Part shown: in pieces, positions 10,364-19,632 of the stretch
Layout: the number at the start of each line of letters is the position of its first letter
How positions within the stretch are numbered: the stretch's first letter is position 1
Assembly (NCBI RefSeq): GCF_001043975.1
Contig: NZ_LABY01000081.1
Location: 1 to 54,389 of the forward strand
Reading direction: 5' to 3'
DNA length: 54,389 nt
Origin: Methylobacterium variabile
Lineage (GTDB): Bacteria; Pseudomonadota; Alphaproteobacteria; Rhizobiales; Beijerinckiaceae
Program-made: the position numbers and the translations under genes
Notes under the pieces: model-generated
Told to the model about the DNA's origin: nothing
Databases searched by the model: none
The model's input: only the letters and a program-made list of their open reading frames with translations

Positions 10364-11578
10364 ATGCTGCAAGACGACGCGGCCGCCCCCGCGCAACCCG
10401 AAGGCTGGGCCGAGCCCGTCGCGACCGCCCTCCTGGTGCTCGCCGACGGCACGGTTCTGGAGGGTTTCGGCATCGGCGCCACCGGCGAGGCCGCCGGTGA
10501 GGTCTGCTTCAACACCGCGATGACCGGCTACCAGGAGATCCTGACCGATCCGTCCTACGCCGGGCAGATCGTCACCTTCACCTTCCCGCATATCGGCAAC
10601 GTCGGCACCAACGACGAGGACCTGGAGAGCCTGGACGACGCCCCAGCCTCCGGCGTGCGCGGCGCGGTGATCGCCTCCGCGGTGACGAACCCCTCGAACT
10701 GGCGCTCCTCGCGCCACCTCGACGGCTGGCTGAAGGCCCGCGGCATCGTCGGCATCACGGGGGTGGACACCCGCGCGCTCACCGCGCTCATCCGCGACCG
10801 CGGCATGCCGAACGCGATCCTGGCCAACGACCCGGCCGGGCGCTTCGACCGCGAGGCCCTGAAGGCCAAGGCCGCGGCGCTTCCGCCGATGGAGGGCCTC
10901 GACCTCGTGCCGCCGGTGACGAGCAAGGCGTCCCAGACCTGGGGGCAGACCGTGTGGCAGCACCCGGCCGGCTACGGCAGCCGGGCTCCGGGCGAGGGCC
11001 TCAAGGTCGTGGCGATCGACTACGGCGTGAAGCGCAACATCCTGCGGCTCCTGGCCCGGGCCGGCTGCGACGTGACCGTCGTGCCGGCCACCGCCACGGC
11101 GGAAGAGGTGCTGGCGCTCAAGCCCGACGGCGTGTTCCTGTCAAACGGCCCCGGCGACCCGGCGGCGACGGGCGAGTACGCCGTGCCGGTGATCCGCGCG
11201 CTCCTCGACAAGAAGGTGCCGACCTTCGGCATCTGCCTCGGCCACCAGCTGATGGGCCTCGCCCTCGGCGGCCGCACGGTGAAGATGAGCCAGGGCCACC
11301 ACGGCGCCAACCACCCGGTGAAGGACCGCACCACCGGCAAGGTCGAGATCGTCTCGATGAACCACGGCTTCGCGGTCGATCCGAACAGCCTGCCGGAGAA
11401 CGCGGTCGAGACCCACGTCTCGCTCTTCGACGGCTCGAATTGCGGCCTCACCCTCACCGACCGCCCGGCCTTCTCGGTGCAGCACCACCCGGAGGCCTCG
11501 CCGGGCCCGCAGGACAGCCACTACCTGTTCGACCGGTTTGTCAGCCTGATGCGCGAGACGAAGATCGACAACGCCTGA
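10364..11578 (+). CDS. carA: Carbamoyl-phosphate synthase small subunit
   Basis: CarA hydrolyses glutamine and passes ammonia to CarB to make carbamoyl phosphate for arginine and pyrimidine synthesis. The 404-residue protein has the N-terminal CPSase domain (EVCFNTAMTGYQEILTDPSY) and a class I glutamine amidotransferase domain. The nucleophile Cys is in TFGICLGHQLMG, and the His and Glu of the triad are in SVQHHPEASPGP. I chose the ATG at 10364 because the upstream in-frame sequence is not CarA-like. CarB is not in the window. Confidence 0.97.
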   Translation: MLQDDAAAPAQPEGWAEPVATALLVLADGTVLEGFGIGATGEAAGEVCFNTAMTGYQEILTDPSYAGQIVTFTFPHIGNVGTNDEDLESLDDAPASGVRGAVIASAVTNPSNWRSSRHLDGWLKARGIVGITGVDTRALTALIRDRGMPNAILANDPAGRFDREALKAKAAALPPMEGLDLVPPVTSKASQTWGQTVWQHPAGYGSRAPGEGLKVVAIDYGVKRNILRLLARAGCDVTVVPATATAEEVLALKPDGVFLSNGPGDPAATGEYAVPVIRALLDKKVPTFGICLGHQLMGLALGGRTVKMSQGHHGANHPVKDRTTGKVEIVSMNHGFAVDPNSLPENAVETHVSLFDGSNCGLTLTDRPAFSVQHHPEASPGPQDSHYLFDRFVSLMRETKIDNA

Positions 11579-11588
11579 CACGAAAAAA

Positions 11589-11614
11589 GGTTGCGGCCAG
11601 CTTCGGCCGCAGCC
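11589..11614. terminator. Hairpin after carA, flanked by A-tracts
   Basis: A 10-bp stem (GGTTGCGGCC with GGCCGCAGCC, one G-U pair) begins 11 bases after the carA stop. On the plus strand it is preceded by six A and followed by ACAAAAAAC. A T-run after the stem therefore exists only on the minus strand. It probably ends carA transcripts, and by polarity it would better stop transcription coming the other way. Confidence 0.55.
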
Positions 11615-11716
11615 ACAAAAAACCCGAACTCGCGGCCGATTCTCCCGGCCGTACACCGCCCTGGAGCGACGACGGTTCGAACGATCGTCGCGGGGCCGCG
11701 ATTCGGGGCTTGCCCA

Positions 11717-12088
11717 GTGACCGACCACGCCGCGACCGACAGCTTCTCGCGCCTGCACCGCACCTTCACGACGCATCTCGGCATCGCCGTGGGCCTCGCC
11801 TGGGTGACGACCCTGGCGGCCGCGATTCAGGCGCCGTGGGTGCGCAACATCCGCGCGCTGATCGACCCGATGACGAGCCGCGTCGAGAGCACCTGGTCGT
11901 TCCTGTTCGCGATGCCGGTGGTGCTGACGCTGGCCTGGCTCGGCGCCGTGTACGGCCGCGAGATGCTGCGCGAGCTGCGCGCCCTGCCGAACGACGCCGC
12001 CGAGTTCGCCCTGGCGGCCGTCGTCGCCTTCGCGGTGTTCTATCTCTCGATCGACCGGGCCATCTCGGTCCTGCTGATCGGCGGCTGA
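11717..12088 (+). CDS. Small membrane protein of unknown function
   Basis: I do not recognise a family. The 123-residue product has three likely membrane helices: around LGIAVGLAWVTTLAAAIQ, FLFAMPVVLTLAWLGAVYG and AAVVAFAVFYLSIDRAI. Charged loops lie between them, and VRNIRALIDPMTSRVEST is probably an exposed segment. Translation probably starts at the GTG at 11717, with GGGG eight bases upstream. The next gene, a methyltransferase, starts 33 bases downstream and may be co-transcribed. Codon use is like the neighbouring genes, so it looks real. Confidence 0.65.
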   Translation: MTDHAATDSFSRLHRTFTTHLGIAVGLAWVTTLAAAIQAPWVRNIRALIDPMTSRVESTWSFLFAMPVVLTLAWLGAVYGREMLRELRALPNDAAEFALAAVVAFAVFYLSIDRAISVLLIGG

Positions 12089-12121
12089 GCCCAGCACGGC
12101 GGACGAGCCGGAGGAAGGAAC

Positions 12122-12814
12122 GTGGTCTCCTCCTGGCGCGAGTTCTGGGATCGGGACAACCCGATCTACGTCAACGACCGGCACAAGGCCCGGCACTATG
12201 CCGGGCTCGCCGAGGAGATTGCCGCCCTGGTGCCGCATCCGGGCGCCGCGGTGCTCGATCACGGCTGCGGCGAGGCCCTGTCCGCCGACCGGATCGCGGC
12301 GGCCTGCGGCCGTCTCCATCTCTGCGAGGCCTCCCCGCGCCAGCGCGCGGCCCTCGCCGCTCGCTACGCCGACCGTCCCGGGATCGCCGTCCTGGCCCCG
12401 GACGAGGTCGCCGCCCTGCCGGAGGCCAGCCTCGACCTCGTCGTGGCGAACTCCCTGGCGCAGTACCTCACGCCGCTTGAGCTCGATGCCTGCCTGGCGA
12501 CGTGGCGGCGCACGCTCAGGCCCGGCGGACGCCTGATCCTCGCCGACGTGATCCCGCCACAGCTCGGCGCCGCGGCGGACGCCGCAGCCCTCCTCGCCTT
12601 CGCCCGGCGGGACGGCTTCCTGCTGGCGGCCCTCCTCGGCCTCGCCCGCACCGTCGTCTCGGATTACCGCTCCTTGCGCCAGCACCTCGGCCTCACCCGC
12701 TACGGCGAGGCGAAGATCCTGGCCAAGCTCACGGATGCCGGCTTCGCGGCGGAGCGGATGCCGCGCAACCTCGGACATAACCAGGGGCGGATGGCGTTCG
12801 TTGCGACCGTCTGA
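12122..12814 (+). CDS. Class I SAM-dependent methyltransferase
   Basis: This 230-residue protein has SAM-binding motif I as VLDHGCGEALSADRIA (about residues 44-59), an acidic end of strand 2 (LHLCEASP), and motif post-II/III as LDLVVANSLAQYL and RTLRPGGRLILADVI. This is a typical methyltransferase-11/25 core. The substrate is unknown. The start is GTG, preceded by a strong GGAGGAAGG ribosome-binding site. It follows the small membrane protein gene closely. Confidence 0.85.
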   Translation: MVSSWREFWDRDNPIYVNDRHKARHYAGLAEEIAALVPHPGAAVLDHGCGEALSADRIAAACGRLHLCEASPRQRAALAARYADRPGIAVLAPDEVAALPEASLDLVVANSLAQYLTPLELDACLATWRRTLRPGGRLILADVIPPQLGAAADAAALLAFARRDGFLLAALLGLARTVVSDYRSLRQHLGLTRYGEAKILAKLTDAGFAAERMPRNLGHNQGRMAFVATV

Positions 12815-12856
12815 GGTCGCGTCGGCTCACGGTCTGTCACCGCTCCCGAACGGTCA

Positions 12857-12887
12857 TTGACGCGTGACCTGCCTCGCATCGTACAGT
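12857..12887 (+). promoter_or_regulatory. Possible promoter of the DUF4287 gene
   Basis: TTGACG (12857-12862) and TACAGT (12882-12887) are separated by 19 bases and lie about 70 bases before the DUF4287 start. Both boxes resemble sigma-70 hexamers, although the spacing is longer than ideal. Sequence match only. Confidence 0.3.
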
Positions 12888-12954
12888 GCTTTGCGGTGTG
12901 GCCGGTCCGCGACCAGATTGCGCTCAGCCAAAATCGCCCGGAGCACGTCCCTCA

Positions 12955-13167
12955 GTGTCTGCTGAATCGATCAAAGGCCCGGCTTCATACTTCCCATCAA
13001 TAGAGAAGAAATATGGACGCCCCATCGGAGAGTGGCAGGAACTCGTCCGACAGAGGCTCCCGGCCAAGCACATGGACCTGGTCGCGATGTTGAAGGCGGA
13101 CCATGGCATGGGCCACGGGCATGCGAACGCAATAGTGGCGCACGTCCTCGCGACGGAAAAGAATTAG
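12955..13167 (+). CDS. DUF4287 domain-containing protein
   Basis: The 70-residue product has the DUF4287 pattern: a short lead, then YFPSIEKKYGRPIGEWQELV, and ending with GMGHGHANAIVAHVLA. The function of the family is unknown; it occurs as a small free-standing protein in many bacteria. I use the GTG at 12955, with GGAG about eleven bases upstream, which gives the usual family N-terminus (SAESIKGPASYF). The gene contains more A and T than its neighbours. Confidence 0.8.
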   Translation: MSAESIKGPASYFPSIEKKYGRPIGEWQELVRQRLPAKHMDLVAMLKADHGMGHGHANAIVAHVLATEKN

Positions 13168-13366
13168 TCATCACTCGGCGCAATCGCAGCTGGGCCGCCC
13201 TCAACTTTATCCGCATAGTCCGAAGACTGGGTGATCGCATTCCGAATCCGCCACTCCGGGAAGCGCCCGGGGCTGGACGCCCGGGCGATATTTCGCCGCG
13301 CGGGCTTGCCGACGCCCCCCGGCCACCGACTTGAAGCCGCCTGAGAAACCCATACGGAGAACCGGA

Positions 13367-14695
13367 ATGACGCTGTCGCGTCGCTCCCTCCTGGCCGGGG
13401 CGGCGGTCCTGGCCGCGTCGAGCCGGGCCCGCGCCGCGGCCGATGCCGATGTCGTGGTGATCGGCGCGGGCGCTGCGGGCCTCGCCGCGGCCGCCGCGAT
13501 CCGCCGGGGCGGGCACAGCGTCGTGGTGCTGGAAGCCCGCGACCGCATCGGCGGACGGGCCTTCACCGACACCGCCCTGGGGGCGGGGCGCAGCTTCGAT
13601 GCCGGCGGGCAGTACGTCCACTGGGCCGAGCGCAACCCCTGGCGGGCGATCGCGCAGGGGGCGGGCGTGCGCACCACCGACGACGCCACCAGCGCCTGGC
13701 CGGTCCTGGTGAAGGACGGCACCCGGGCAAGCGAGGCCGAGCGGCGCCAGCGCCGGGCCGGCTTCGGCCGGGTCAGCGCCCTCCTCGACCATCCGGCTCT
13801 GCCGGACCGCTCGGTCGCGCAGGCCGTGGCGGGCGAGGACGAGGCGGCGCGGGCCGCCGCCACGGGGCTGACCCGGCTCACCCTCGGCGAGGAGCCGGAC
13901 CGGGTCTCCTGCGCCGATTACGACCAGCTCTGGTCCGGCGACGACATCTGGGTCGACGGCTACGGCGCCCTCGTCGCCGGCCACTACGCGGACCTGCCGG
14001 TGCACCTGACGACGCCCGTTACGGCGCTCGACTGGAGCGGGCCGGGCGTGGCGGTGGAGACGGCCCGCGGCATCCTGCGGGCGGCCTGCGCAGTCGTCAC
14101 GGTGCCGGTCGGCGTGCTGGCGGCCGGCATGCTGCGCATCACCCCGGCGCTGCCGGCGGCGACGGCCGACGCGGTGGCGGGCCTCGGGATGGGGGCCTAC
14201 ACCAAGATCGGGCTCGCCCTCGACCCGGACCGGCTGCCGGGGCCGGACCTTCGCAACCAGGACCTGCGCGACGCCGTGATCCTGCGCAGCGGCACGCCCG
14301 GCCTGACCGCCTACCTGGAGATGCAGCCGTTCGGGAAGCCGCTGGCGGTGCTCCATTGCGGCGGGGACGGCGCCCGCGCCCTGTGCGAGGCCGGGGAGGC
14401 CGCCGCGGTCGCCGCAGCGACCGACCACCTCGCGAACGTGTTCGGGACCGGCATCCGGGCGGCCGTCTCGGCGGGCCGCCTCGCGGGGTGGTGGACCGAC
14501 CCGTTCGCCCGGGGCAGCTACTCCATCGCCCGTCCCGGCCACCTCGCCGCCCGGGAGGCCCTGCGGGTGCCGGTCGGCGAGCGGGTCTTCTTCGCCGGCG
14601 AGGCGGCGGCCGGCGGCGGCGCGATGACGGTCGGCGGGGCCACGCTCGACGGCGAGCGGGCCGCGGCGGCGGTGCTCAGGCGGCTGGGGTCGTGA
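13367..14695 (+). CDS. Tat-exported flavin monoamine oxidase family protein
   Basis: The 442-residue protein has an N-terminal twin-arginine signal (SRRSLLAGAAVLAA) and then a dinucleotide-binding motif ([17 protein letters not shown]) and the GG-doublet (ARDRIGGRAFTD) of the amine oxidase family. The C-terminal FAD motif is VFFAGEAAAGGGAMTVGGA. Such enzymes oxidise amines to imines with FAD, here probably in the periplasm. The substrate is not evident. I chose the ATG at 13367 because CGGAGA lies seven bases upstream and the Tat motif then starts at residue 5. Confidence 0.85.
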   Translation: MTLSRRSLLAGAAVLAASSRARAAADADVVVIGAGAAGLAAAAAIRRGGHSVVVLEARDRIGGRAFTDTALGAGRSFDAGGQYVHWAERNPWRAIAQGAGVRTTDDATSAWPVLVKDGTRASEAERRQRRAGFGRVSALLDHPALPDRSVAQAVAGEDEAARAAATGLTRLTLGEEPDRVSCADYDQLWSGDDIWVDGYGALVAGHYADLPVHLTTPVTALDWSGPGVAVETARGILRAACAVVTVPVGVLAAGMLRITPALPAATADAVAGLGMGAYTKIGLALDPDRLPGPDLRNQDLRDAVILRSGTPGLTAYLEMQPFGKPLAVLHCGGDGARALCEAGEAAAVAAATDHLANVFGTGIRAAVSAGRLAGWWTDPFARGSYSIARPGHLAAREALRVPVGERVFFAGEAAAGGGAMTVGGATLDGERAAAAVLRRLGS

Positions 14696-14728
14696 GGCCA
14701 GGGTTCCTGGGACCGGGGTTCCCGAGGC

Positions 14729-15085
14729 TCAGTGCAGCGTCAGCCGCGGTCCCTCCGCCGGCAGGCGCTCCCAGGCCTGCACCAGGGTGCCGGCCACGCC
14801 GCCGTCGCACAGACGGCTGCTGAGGTCGCAGAAGACGCGCTCGCTCATCGCGAAATCCGTCGCCATCTCGGCGTCATCGGCCTCCTCGTCGGCAGCGGCG
14901 GTGAAGCGGTCGAAGGCGGCCGACATCTCGGCGAACGCGAAGGCGACCGGCATGGTGCGGAACACGGTGGCGCAATCCTCGTCGATGTCGCCGGTATCGA
15001 GGTCGCGCATCCGCACGACGTAGCCGTCGGCGTGCTCGACGATCTCGTACTGCCAGTGCCGGCCCTCACAGGCTGCAAGGATCAT
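14729..15085 (-). CDS. Conserved hypothetical protein, acidic, 118 residues
   Basis: No family is recognised. The protein is soluble and acidic, with a core HWQYEIVEHADGYVVRMRDL that looks like a small beta-sheet domain, then a helix (FAFAEMSAAFDRF) and an Asp/Glu-rich linker. GGAGG lies about five bases before the ATG, which supports translation. It is convergent with the amine oxidase gene. Codon use is normal for this genome. Confidence 0.6.
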   Translation of the reverse strand: MILAACEGRHWQYEIVEHADGYVVRMRDLDTGDIDEDCATVFRTMPVAFAFAEMSAAFDRFTAAADEEADDAEMATDFAMSERVFCDLSSRLCDGGVAGTLVQAWERLPAEGPRLTLH

Positions 15086-15217
15086 CGCGCCCTCCGTCTC
15101 GCCCTGGAAGCGAATGCGGCGGCGGCCTGGAGGGTTCCGATTCGGCCGGCGGCAGGGGCGCGATTCGGCCCGATCCTCGACGAAGGGCGGAGGCCGGCTC
15201 CGACGGACGGTGAGGCC

Positions 15218-15478
15218 TTAGCGCCCGCTGATCCCGACCTCGTAGGCGGCGCGTCCGCTGACCCGGAGCGATGTGCCGTTGCCGAGATCGATGAAGCCGG
15301 GAGCCGTCGTGCGGGCGGCGGACGGGGGCGCCTCGCGGCACTCCGGCCGGTCGGGCAGCCGGATGCCGGGCGGCGCGTCCTGGGGACACAGGCGCGGCCG
15401 GCGTGGGCCGCGCTCCCCCGCCTCCGCAGGCAGCGCGAGCGCGGCGAGAGCGAGGGCGGCGAGGAGGCGTGCGGTCAC
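15218..15478 (-). CDS. Small secreted or periplasmic protein of unknown function
   Basis: This 86-residue product begins with a clear Sec signal (TARLLAALALAALALPAEAGE, cleavage probably after AEA). The mature part is short and Pro/Arg-rich, with two cysteines (LCPQDAPPG and PECREAPP) and a C-terminal patch LGNGTSLRVSGRAAYEVG. The function is unknown. The GTG start has only a weak ribosome-binding site. It lies 73 bases downstream of the HtrA protease gene on the same strand and may be co-transcribed. Confidence 0.5.
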   Translation of the reverse strand: MTARLLAALALAALALPAEAGERGPRRPRLCPQDAPPGIRLPDRPECREAPPSAARTTAPGFIDLGNGTSLRVSGRAAYEVGISGR

Positions 15479-15551
15479 GGGAGGCGTCTCAGGTCCGCGG
15501 CGGGTCGGAGGGCCAGGATAGCGCCCCGGTCGCGCCGGCGCGACCGGGTTC

Positions 15552-16670
15552 TCAGCGCCGGCCCTGGCCCATATCCGCCGGGGTCACCGGGATGGTCACC
15601 GCACGACCGTCCCGCTCGACCTGGAGCGACACGCTCCGGCCGAGGCCGGAGGCCTCCAGCGCCGCCGTCAGTTCGGCGAGGCGGCGCACCGGGCGGCCGT
15701 TGACCCCCATGATGATGTCGCCGAGGTCGCCCGTCACCGGATCGACGCCGTGCAGCCCGGCCGCGGCCGCCGGCGAGCCCGGCAGCACCCGCACCACCAC
15801 GATGCCGTCGATGCCGAGGCGCGCCGCCGCATCCTCGCTCGCCGCCACGATGCCGATGCCCGGCGTCGGGGTGCGGCCGGTGCGGATCAGGTTCGGCACC
15901 ACCCGGTTGACCACGTCGACGGGGATCGCGAACCCGATGCCGGCGCTGGCGCCGGAGGGCGAGAAGATCGCGGTGTTGACCCCGATCAGCCGCCCGGCGG
16001 AATCGAGCAGCGGCCCGCCCGAGTTGCCCGGGTTGATCGCCGCGTCGGTCTGGATCACGCCGGAGAGCTCCCGTCCCTCGGCGGTCGGCAGGCGGCGCTG
16101 GAGCGCGCTGACCACCCCGGTCGTCAGGGTGTGGTCGAGGCCGAACGGGTTGCCGATGGCGTAGACGAACTGCCCGACCTTCAGGTCGGCGGAGGTGCCG
16201 ATGGCCAGCGGCGGCGGCGCGGCGCTGACCCACCCGAGACGCAGCACCGCGAGGTCGTAGTTCGGGGCTGTGCCGGCGACCGTCGCGGGCACCACCTCGC
16301 CGGTGGAGAGCCGCACCTGGATCTCGCCGCCGCCCTGGATGACGTGGTTGTTGGTGACGACGTGGCCGGCGGCGTCCCAGACGAAGCCCGAGCCGGTCTG
16401 CTCGCCCCCGCCCTGCCGGCGCTCGCCGGTCTCAGGATCGAAGGACAGCGCGCCCTGCCGGGGCCTGGCGAAGACGTAGACCACGGAGGGCGCCGCGCGC
16501 TCGAACAACGCCACGGTCGAGGCCTCGGCGGGAGCGAGGTCGCCCCGCGGCGTCACCGTCCTGGGCGTGTCGGCGGAGAAAAGCAGGCTCGTGACGTAGG
16601 GCTGCGCCACGAACAGCGCGAGCAGCACCAGGGCGGCGGCGAGGGCGATCCGCAGGAAGCGATCCGGCAC
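15552..16670 (-). CDS. DegP/HtrA-type periplasmic serine protease
   Basis: This is a membrane-anchored trypsin-like protease with one PDZ domain, about 372 residues. A hydrophobic anchor lies at residues 6-22. The catalytic triad is His109 (TNNHVIQGG), Asp139 (NYDLAVLRL) and Ser217 (GNSGGPLLD). The single PDZ domain, at about residues 275-365, ends the protein, as in DegS-like members. Such proteases degrade misfolded envelope proteins or trigger envelope stress signalling. I chose the GTG at 16670, with GGAG nine bases upstream; a GTG at 16682 is the alternative. No regulatory target gene is nearby. Confidence 0.9.
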   Translation of the reverse strand: MPDRFLRIALAAALVLLALFVAQPYVTSLLFSADTPRTVTPRGDLAPAEASTVALFERAAPSVVYVFARPRQGALSFDPETGERRQGGGEQTGSGFVWDAAGHVVTNNHVIQGGGEIQVRLSTGEVVPATVAGTAPNYDLAVLRLGWVSAAPPPLAIGTSADLKVGQFVYAIGNPFGLDHTLTTGVVSALQRRLPTAEGRELSGVIQTDAAINPGNSGGPLLDSAGRLIGVNTAIFSPSGASAGIGFAIPVDVVNRVVPNLIRTGRTPTPGIGIVAASEDAAARLGIDGIVVVRVLPGSPAAAAGLHGVDPVTGDLGDIIMGVNGRPVRRLAELTAALEASGLGRSVSLQVERDGRAVTIPVTPADMGQGRR

Positions 16671-16951
16671 CGTTCTGGTCACTCCGGGAAAACTTGGTAC
16701 GGCTGGCGACGAAGTGGGCCGGCCCAGCGCCGCGTCAATGGCTGTCCCAGGGTCAATCGATGCGCCGGGACCGGCAGAGGAGTCCGGCGAGCCCGCGGGG
16801 CCGCCGACGCGCAGGGCACGATGGTCCCAGGCGAACCGCGAGGCGGTCGCGGCAGCGCTGCCGGGCGGGGTCGCGGCCGGAGACACGGAGAGGTTGCGAG
16901 CCCGGAACTGGGACTCTAGGTTCGGCGCCTCTTCCCCACGAAAGGTCCGGA

Positions 16952-17281
16952 ATGCTCCGCACGCCGCCGCTCTCCCGTCTCGCCCTCCTCGGCTCCCTCG
17001 CCCTCGCCGCGCTCGCGGGCAGCGCCGAGGCCTCGCCCCGCGAGCGTCGGACGGAGGCCTGCACCCGCGCCCGGAGCGACGGCGAACGCCAGGCGCTCGG
17101 CTGCTGGCGGCTGCGGACCGAGGACGGACGCGGCCAGCGCATCCACGGCGGCGCCGCGGTCGCGGAGTTCTACGCCACCGTGCCGGCGGAGCGGGAGGCG
17201 ACGGAATCCAAGGCCGACCAGCGGCGGCGCGACTGGGTCCGGGCGCGCGCCCGCGGCCGGGTGGCCGACGGCGCGCACTGA
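16952..17281 (+). CDS. Small exported protein of unknown function
   Basis: This 109-residue product has a Sec-type signal ([21 protein letters not shown]). The mature part is strongly charged and contains two cysteines (EACTRAR and LGCWRLR) that could form a disulfide. I do not recognise a family. The start at 16952 follows AAAGG. It lies upstream of the methylmalonyl-CoA mutase gene with a gap of about 110 bases. Confidence 0.55.
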   Translation: MLRTPPLSRLALLGSLALAALAGSAEASPRERRTEACTRARSDGERQALGCWRLRTEDGRGQRIHGGAAVAEFYATVPAEREATESKADQRRRDWVRARARGRVADGAH

Positions 17282-17391
17282 GACGGAGGGAACCGCGCCG
17301 GCGGGCCTGCCACCTTCCACCCATTGGCCGCCGCGGCACCCGCGCCTATAAGTCATCGGCAAGGAACGCCAGCAACGAGAGCCGCAGGCCG

Positions 17392-19554
17392 ATGACCCGC
17401 ATCCCGGATTTCTCGGAAATCGCCTTCGCGGCGGCCAGCCGCGCCGCCGCCGCGCCGGCCACGGCCGAGCCCTGGATGACCCCCGAGGGCATCCCGGTCA
17501 AAGCCGCTTACGGCCCGCAGGACCGGGACGGGCTCGATCTCGCCGGGTCCTATCCGGGCATCGCGCCGTTCCTGCGCGGCCCCTACCCCACCATGTACGC
17601 GACCCAGCCCTGGACGATCCGGCAATATGCCGGCTTCTCCACGGCCGAGGACTCGAACGCCTTCTACCGCCGCAACCTCGCGGCCGGGCAGAAGGGCCTG
17701 TCGGTCGCCTTCGATCTCGCCACCCACCGCGGCTACGATTCCGACCATCCCCGGGTCTCGGGCGACGTCGGCATGGCGGGGGTGGCGATCGACTCGATCT
17801 ACGACATGCGGACGCTGTTCTCGGGGATCCCCCTCGACCAGATGACCGTGTCGATGACGATGAACGGCGCGGTTCTGCCGGTGCTGGCGCTCTACATCGT
17901 CGCCGCCGAGGAGCAGGGCGTGCCGCCGGAGAAGCTCGCCGGCACGATCCAGAACGACATCCTCAAGGAGTTCATGGTCCGCAACACCTACATCTACCCG
18001 CCGGCCGGGTCGATGCGGATCATCTCGGACATCTTCGCCTACACCTCGGCCCACATGCCGAAGTTCAACTCGATCTCGATCTCCGGCTACCACATGCAGG
18101 AGGCCGGGGCCACGCAGGACCTCGAACTCGCCTACACGCTCGCCGACGGTGTCGAGTACATCCGGGCCGGCATGGCGGCGGGCCTCGGCATCGACAAGTT
18201 CGCCCCGCGCCTGTCGTTCTTCTGGGCGATCGGAATGAACTTCTTCATGGAGGTGGCCAAGATGCGGGCGGCGCGCCTGCTCTGGGCCTCCCTGGTCAAG
18301 GATTTCTCCCCGGCATCCGACAAGTCCCTGGCCCTGCGCACCCACTCGCAGACGAGCGGATGGTCGCTCACCGCCCAGGACGTGTTCAACAACGTCACCC
18401 GCACCTGCGTCGAGGCGATGGCGGCGACGCAAGGGGGCACCCAGTCGCTGCACACCAACGCGCTGGACGAGGCGCTGGCGCTGCCGACCGACTTCTCAGC
18501 CCGCATCGCCCGCAACACCCAGCTTTTCCTGCAGCAGGAGAGCGGCACCACCCGGATCATCGACCCCTGGGGCGGCTCCTACTACGTCGAGCGGCTGACC
18601 CAGGACCTCGTCGCCCGGGCCTCGGCCCATATCCGCGAGGTCGAAGCGCTCGGCGGCATGGCCAAGGCGATCGAGGCCGGCATCCCGAAGCTGCGCATCG
18701 AGGAGGCGGCGGCCCGCACCCAGGCGCGGATCGATTCGGGCCAGCAGGTCATCGTCGGCGTCAACCGCTACAAGCCGGATGGCGACCGGCCGATCGAGCT
18801 GCTGCGGGTCGACAACGGCAACGTGCGCACCCTGCAGATCGACAAGCTCAAGCGCCTGCGGGCCGAGCGCGACGGCGACGCGGTGGCGGCCCGGCTCGCG
18901 GCGCTGACCGAGGCCGCGCGCGGCACCGGCAACCTGCTGGGCCTCGCCGTCGAGGCGGCGCGCGCCAAGGCCACGGTCGGCGAGATCTCGGAGGCGCTGG
19001 AGCGGGCCTGGGGCCGGCACCGGGCGGAGATCCGGGCGATCTCGGGCGTCTACAAGCGGGAGATGGGCGGCATGTCGGCGGCGGTCGAGCGGGTGCGCGG
19101 GCTGGTCGAGACGTTCGAGGAGGCGGACGGGCGGCGCCCCCGCATCCTGGTCGCCAAGATGGGCCAGGACGGGCACGACCGCGGCCAGAAGGTGATCGCC
19201 TCCGCCTTCGCCGATCTCGGCTTCGACGTCGATATCGGCCCGCTCTTCGCCACCCCCGAGGAGGCGGCGCGCCAGGCGGTGGAGAACGACGTCCACATCG
19301 TCGGCGTCTCGTCGCTGGCGGCCGGCCACCTCACCCTGGTGCCGGAGCTGAAGCGGGCGCTCGACGAGGCCGGCCGGCCCGACGTGATGATCGTGGTCGG
19401 CGGCGTGATCCCGCCGGGCGACTTCGCGGCCCTGCGCCAGGCCGGCGCCTCGGCGATCTTCCCGCCCGGCACCGTCATCGCGGAGGCCGCGGCCGAGCTG
19501 ATCGCCGAGCTGAACGCGCGCCTCGGCTACGCGCCCCGGGCGGCGGCGGAGTAG
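17392..19554 (+). CDS. scpA: Methylmalonyl-CoA mutase, single-chain
   Basis: This B12-dependent enzyme interconverts succinyl-CoA and (R)-methylmalonyl-CoA. It serves propionyl-CoA use and, in Methylobacterium-type bacteria, the ethylmalonyl-CoA cycle. The 720-residue protein has the catalytic barrel ([31 protein letters not shown]) and a C-terminal cobalamin domain with the DxHxxG motif (GQDGHDRG, His595), then [10 protein letters not shown] and IFPPGTVI. The small-subunit gene and the MeaB chaperone are not adjacent. The ATG at 17392 gives the standard N-terminus. The alternative symbols mcmA and mutB are also used. Confidence 0.96.
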   Translation: MTRIPDFSEIAFAAASRAAAAPATAEPWMTPEGIPVKAAYGPQDRDGLDLAGSYPGIAPFLRGPYPTMYATQPWTIRQYAGFSTAEDSNAFYRRNLAAGQKGLSVAFDLATHRGYDSDHPRVSGDVGMAGVAIDSIYDMRTLFSGIPLDQMTVSMTMNGAVLPVLALYIVAAEEQGVPPEKLAGTIQNDILKEFMVRNTYIYPPAGSMRIISDIFAYTSAHMPKFNSISISGYHMQEAGATQDLELAYTLADGVEYIRAGMAAGLGIDKFAPRLSFFWAIGMNFFMEVAKMRAARLLWASLVKDFSPASDKSLALRTHSQTSGWSLTAQDVFNNVTRTCVEAMAATQGGTQSLHTNALDEALALPTDFSARIARNTQLFLQQESGTTRIIDPWGGSYYVERLTQDLVARASAHIREVEALGGMAKAIEAGIPKLRIEEAAARTQARIDSGQQVIVGVNRYKPDGDRPIELLRVDNGNVRTLQIDKLKRLRAERDGDAVAARLAALTEAARGTGNLLGLAVEAARAKATVGEISEALERAWGRHRAEIRAISGVYKREMGGMSAAVERVRGLVETFEEADGRRPRILVAKMGQDGHDRGQKVIASAFADLGFDVDIGPLFATPEEAARQAVENDVHIVGVSSLAAGHLTLVPELKRALDEAGRPDVMIVVGGVIPPGDFAALRQAGASAIFPPGTVIAEAAAELIAELNARLGYAPRAAAE

Positions 19555-19632
19555 CGGCGCGCCCGTCTCAAAACCGTCAAGGTTTCGGCGCCAAGGGCGG
19601 GCCCCTCCCGCCGGAAGCCCGATACCCTGTCC

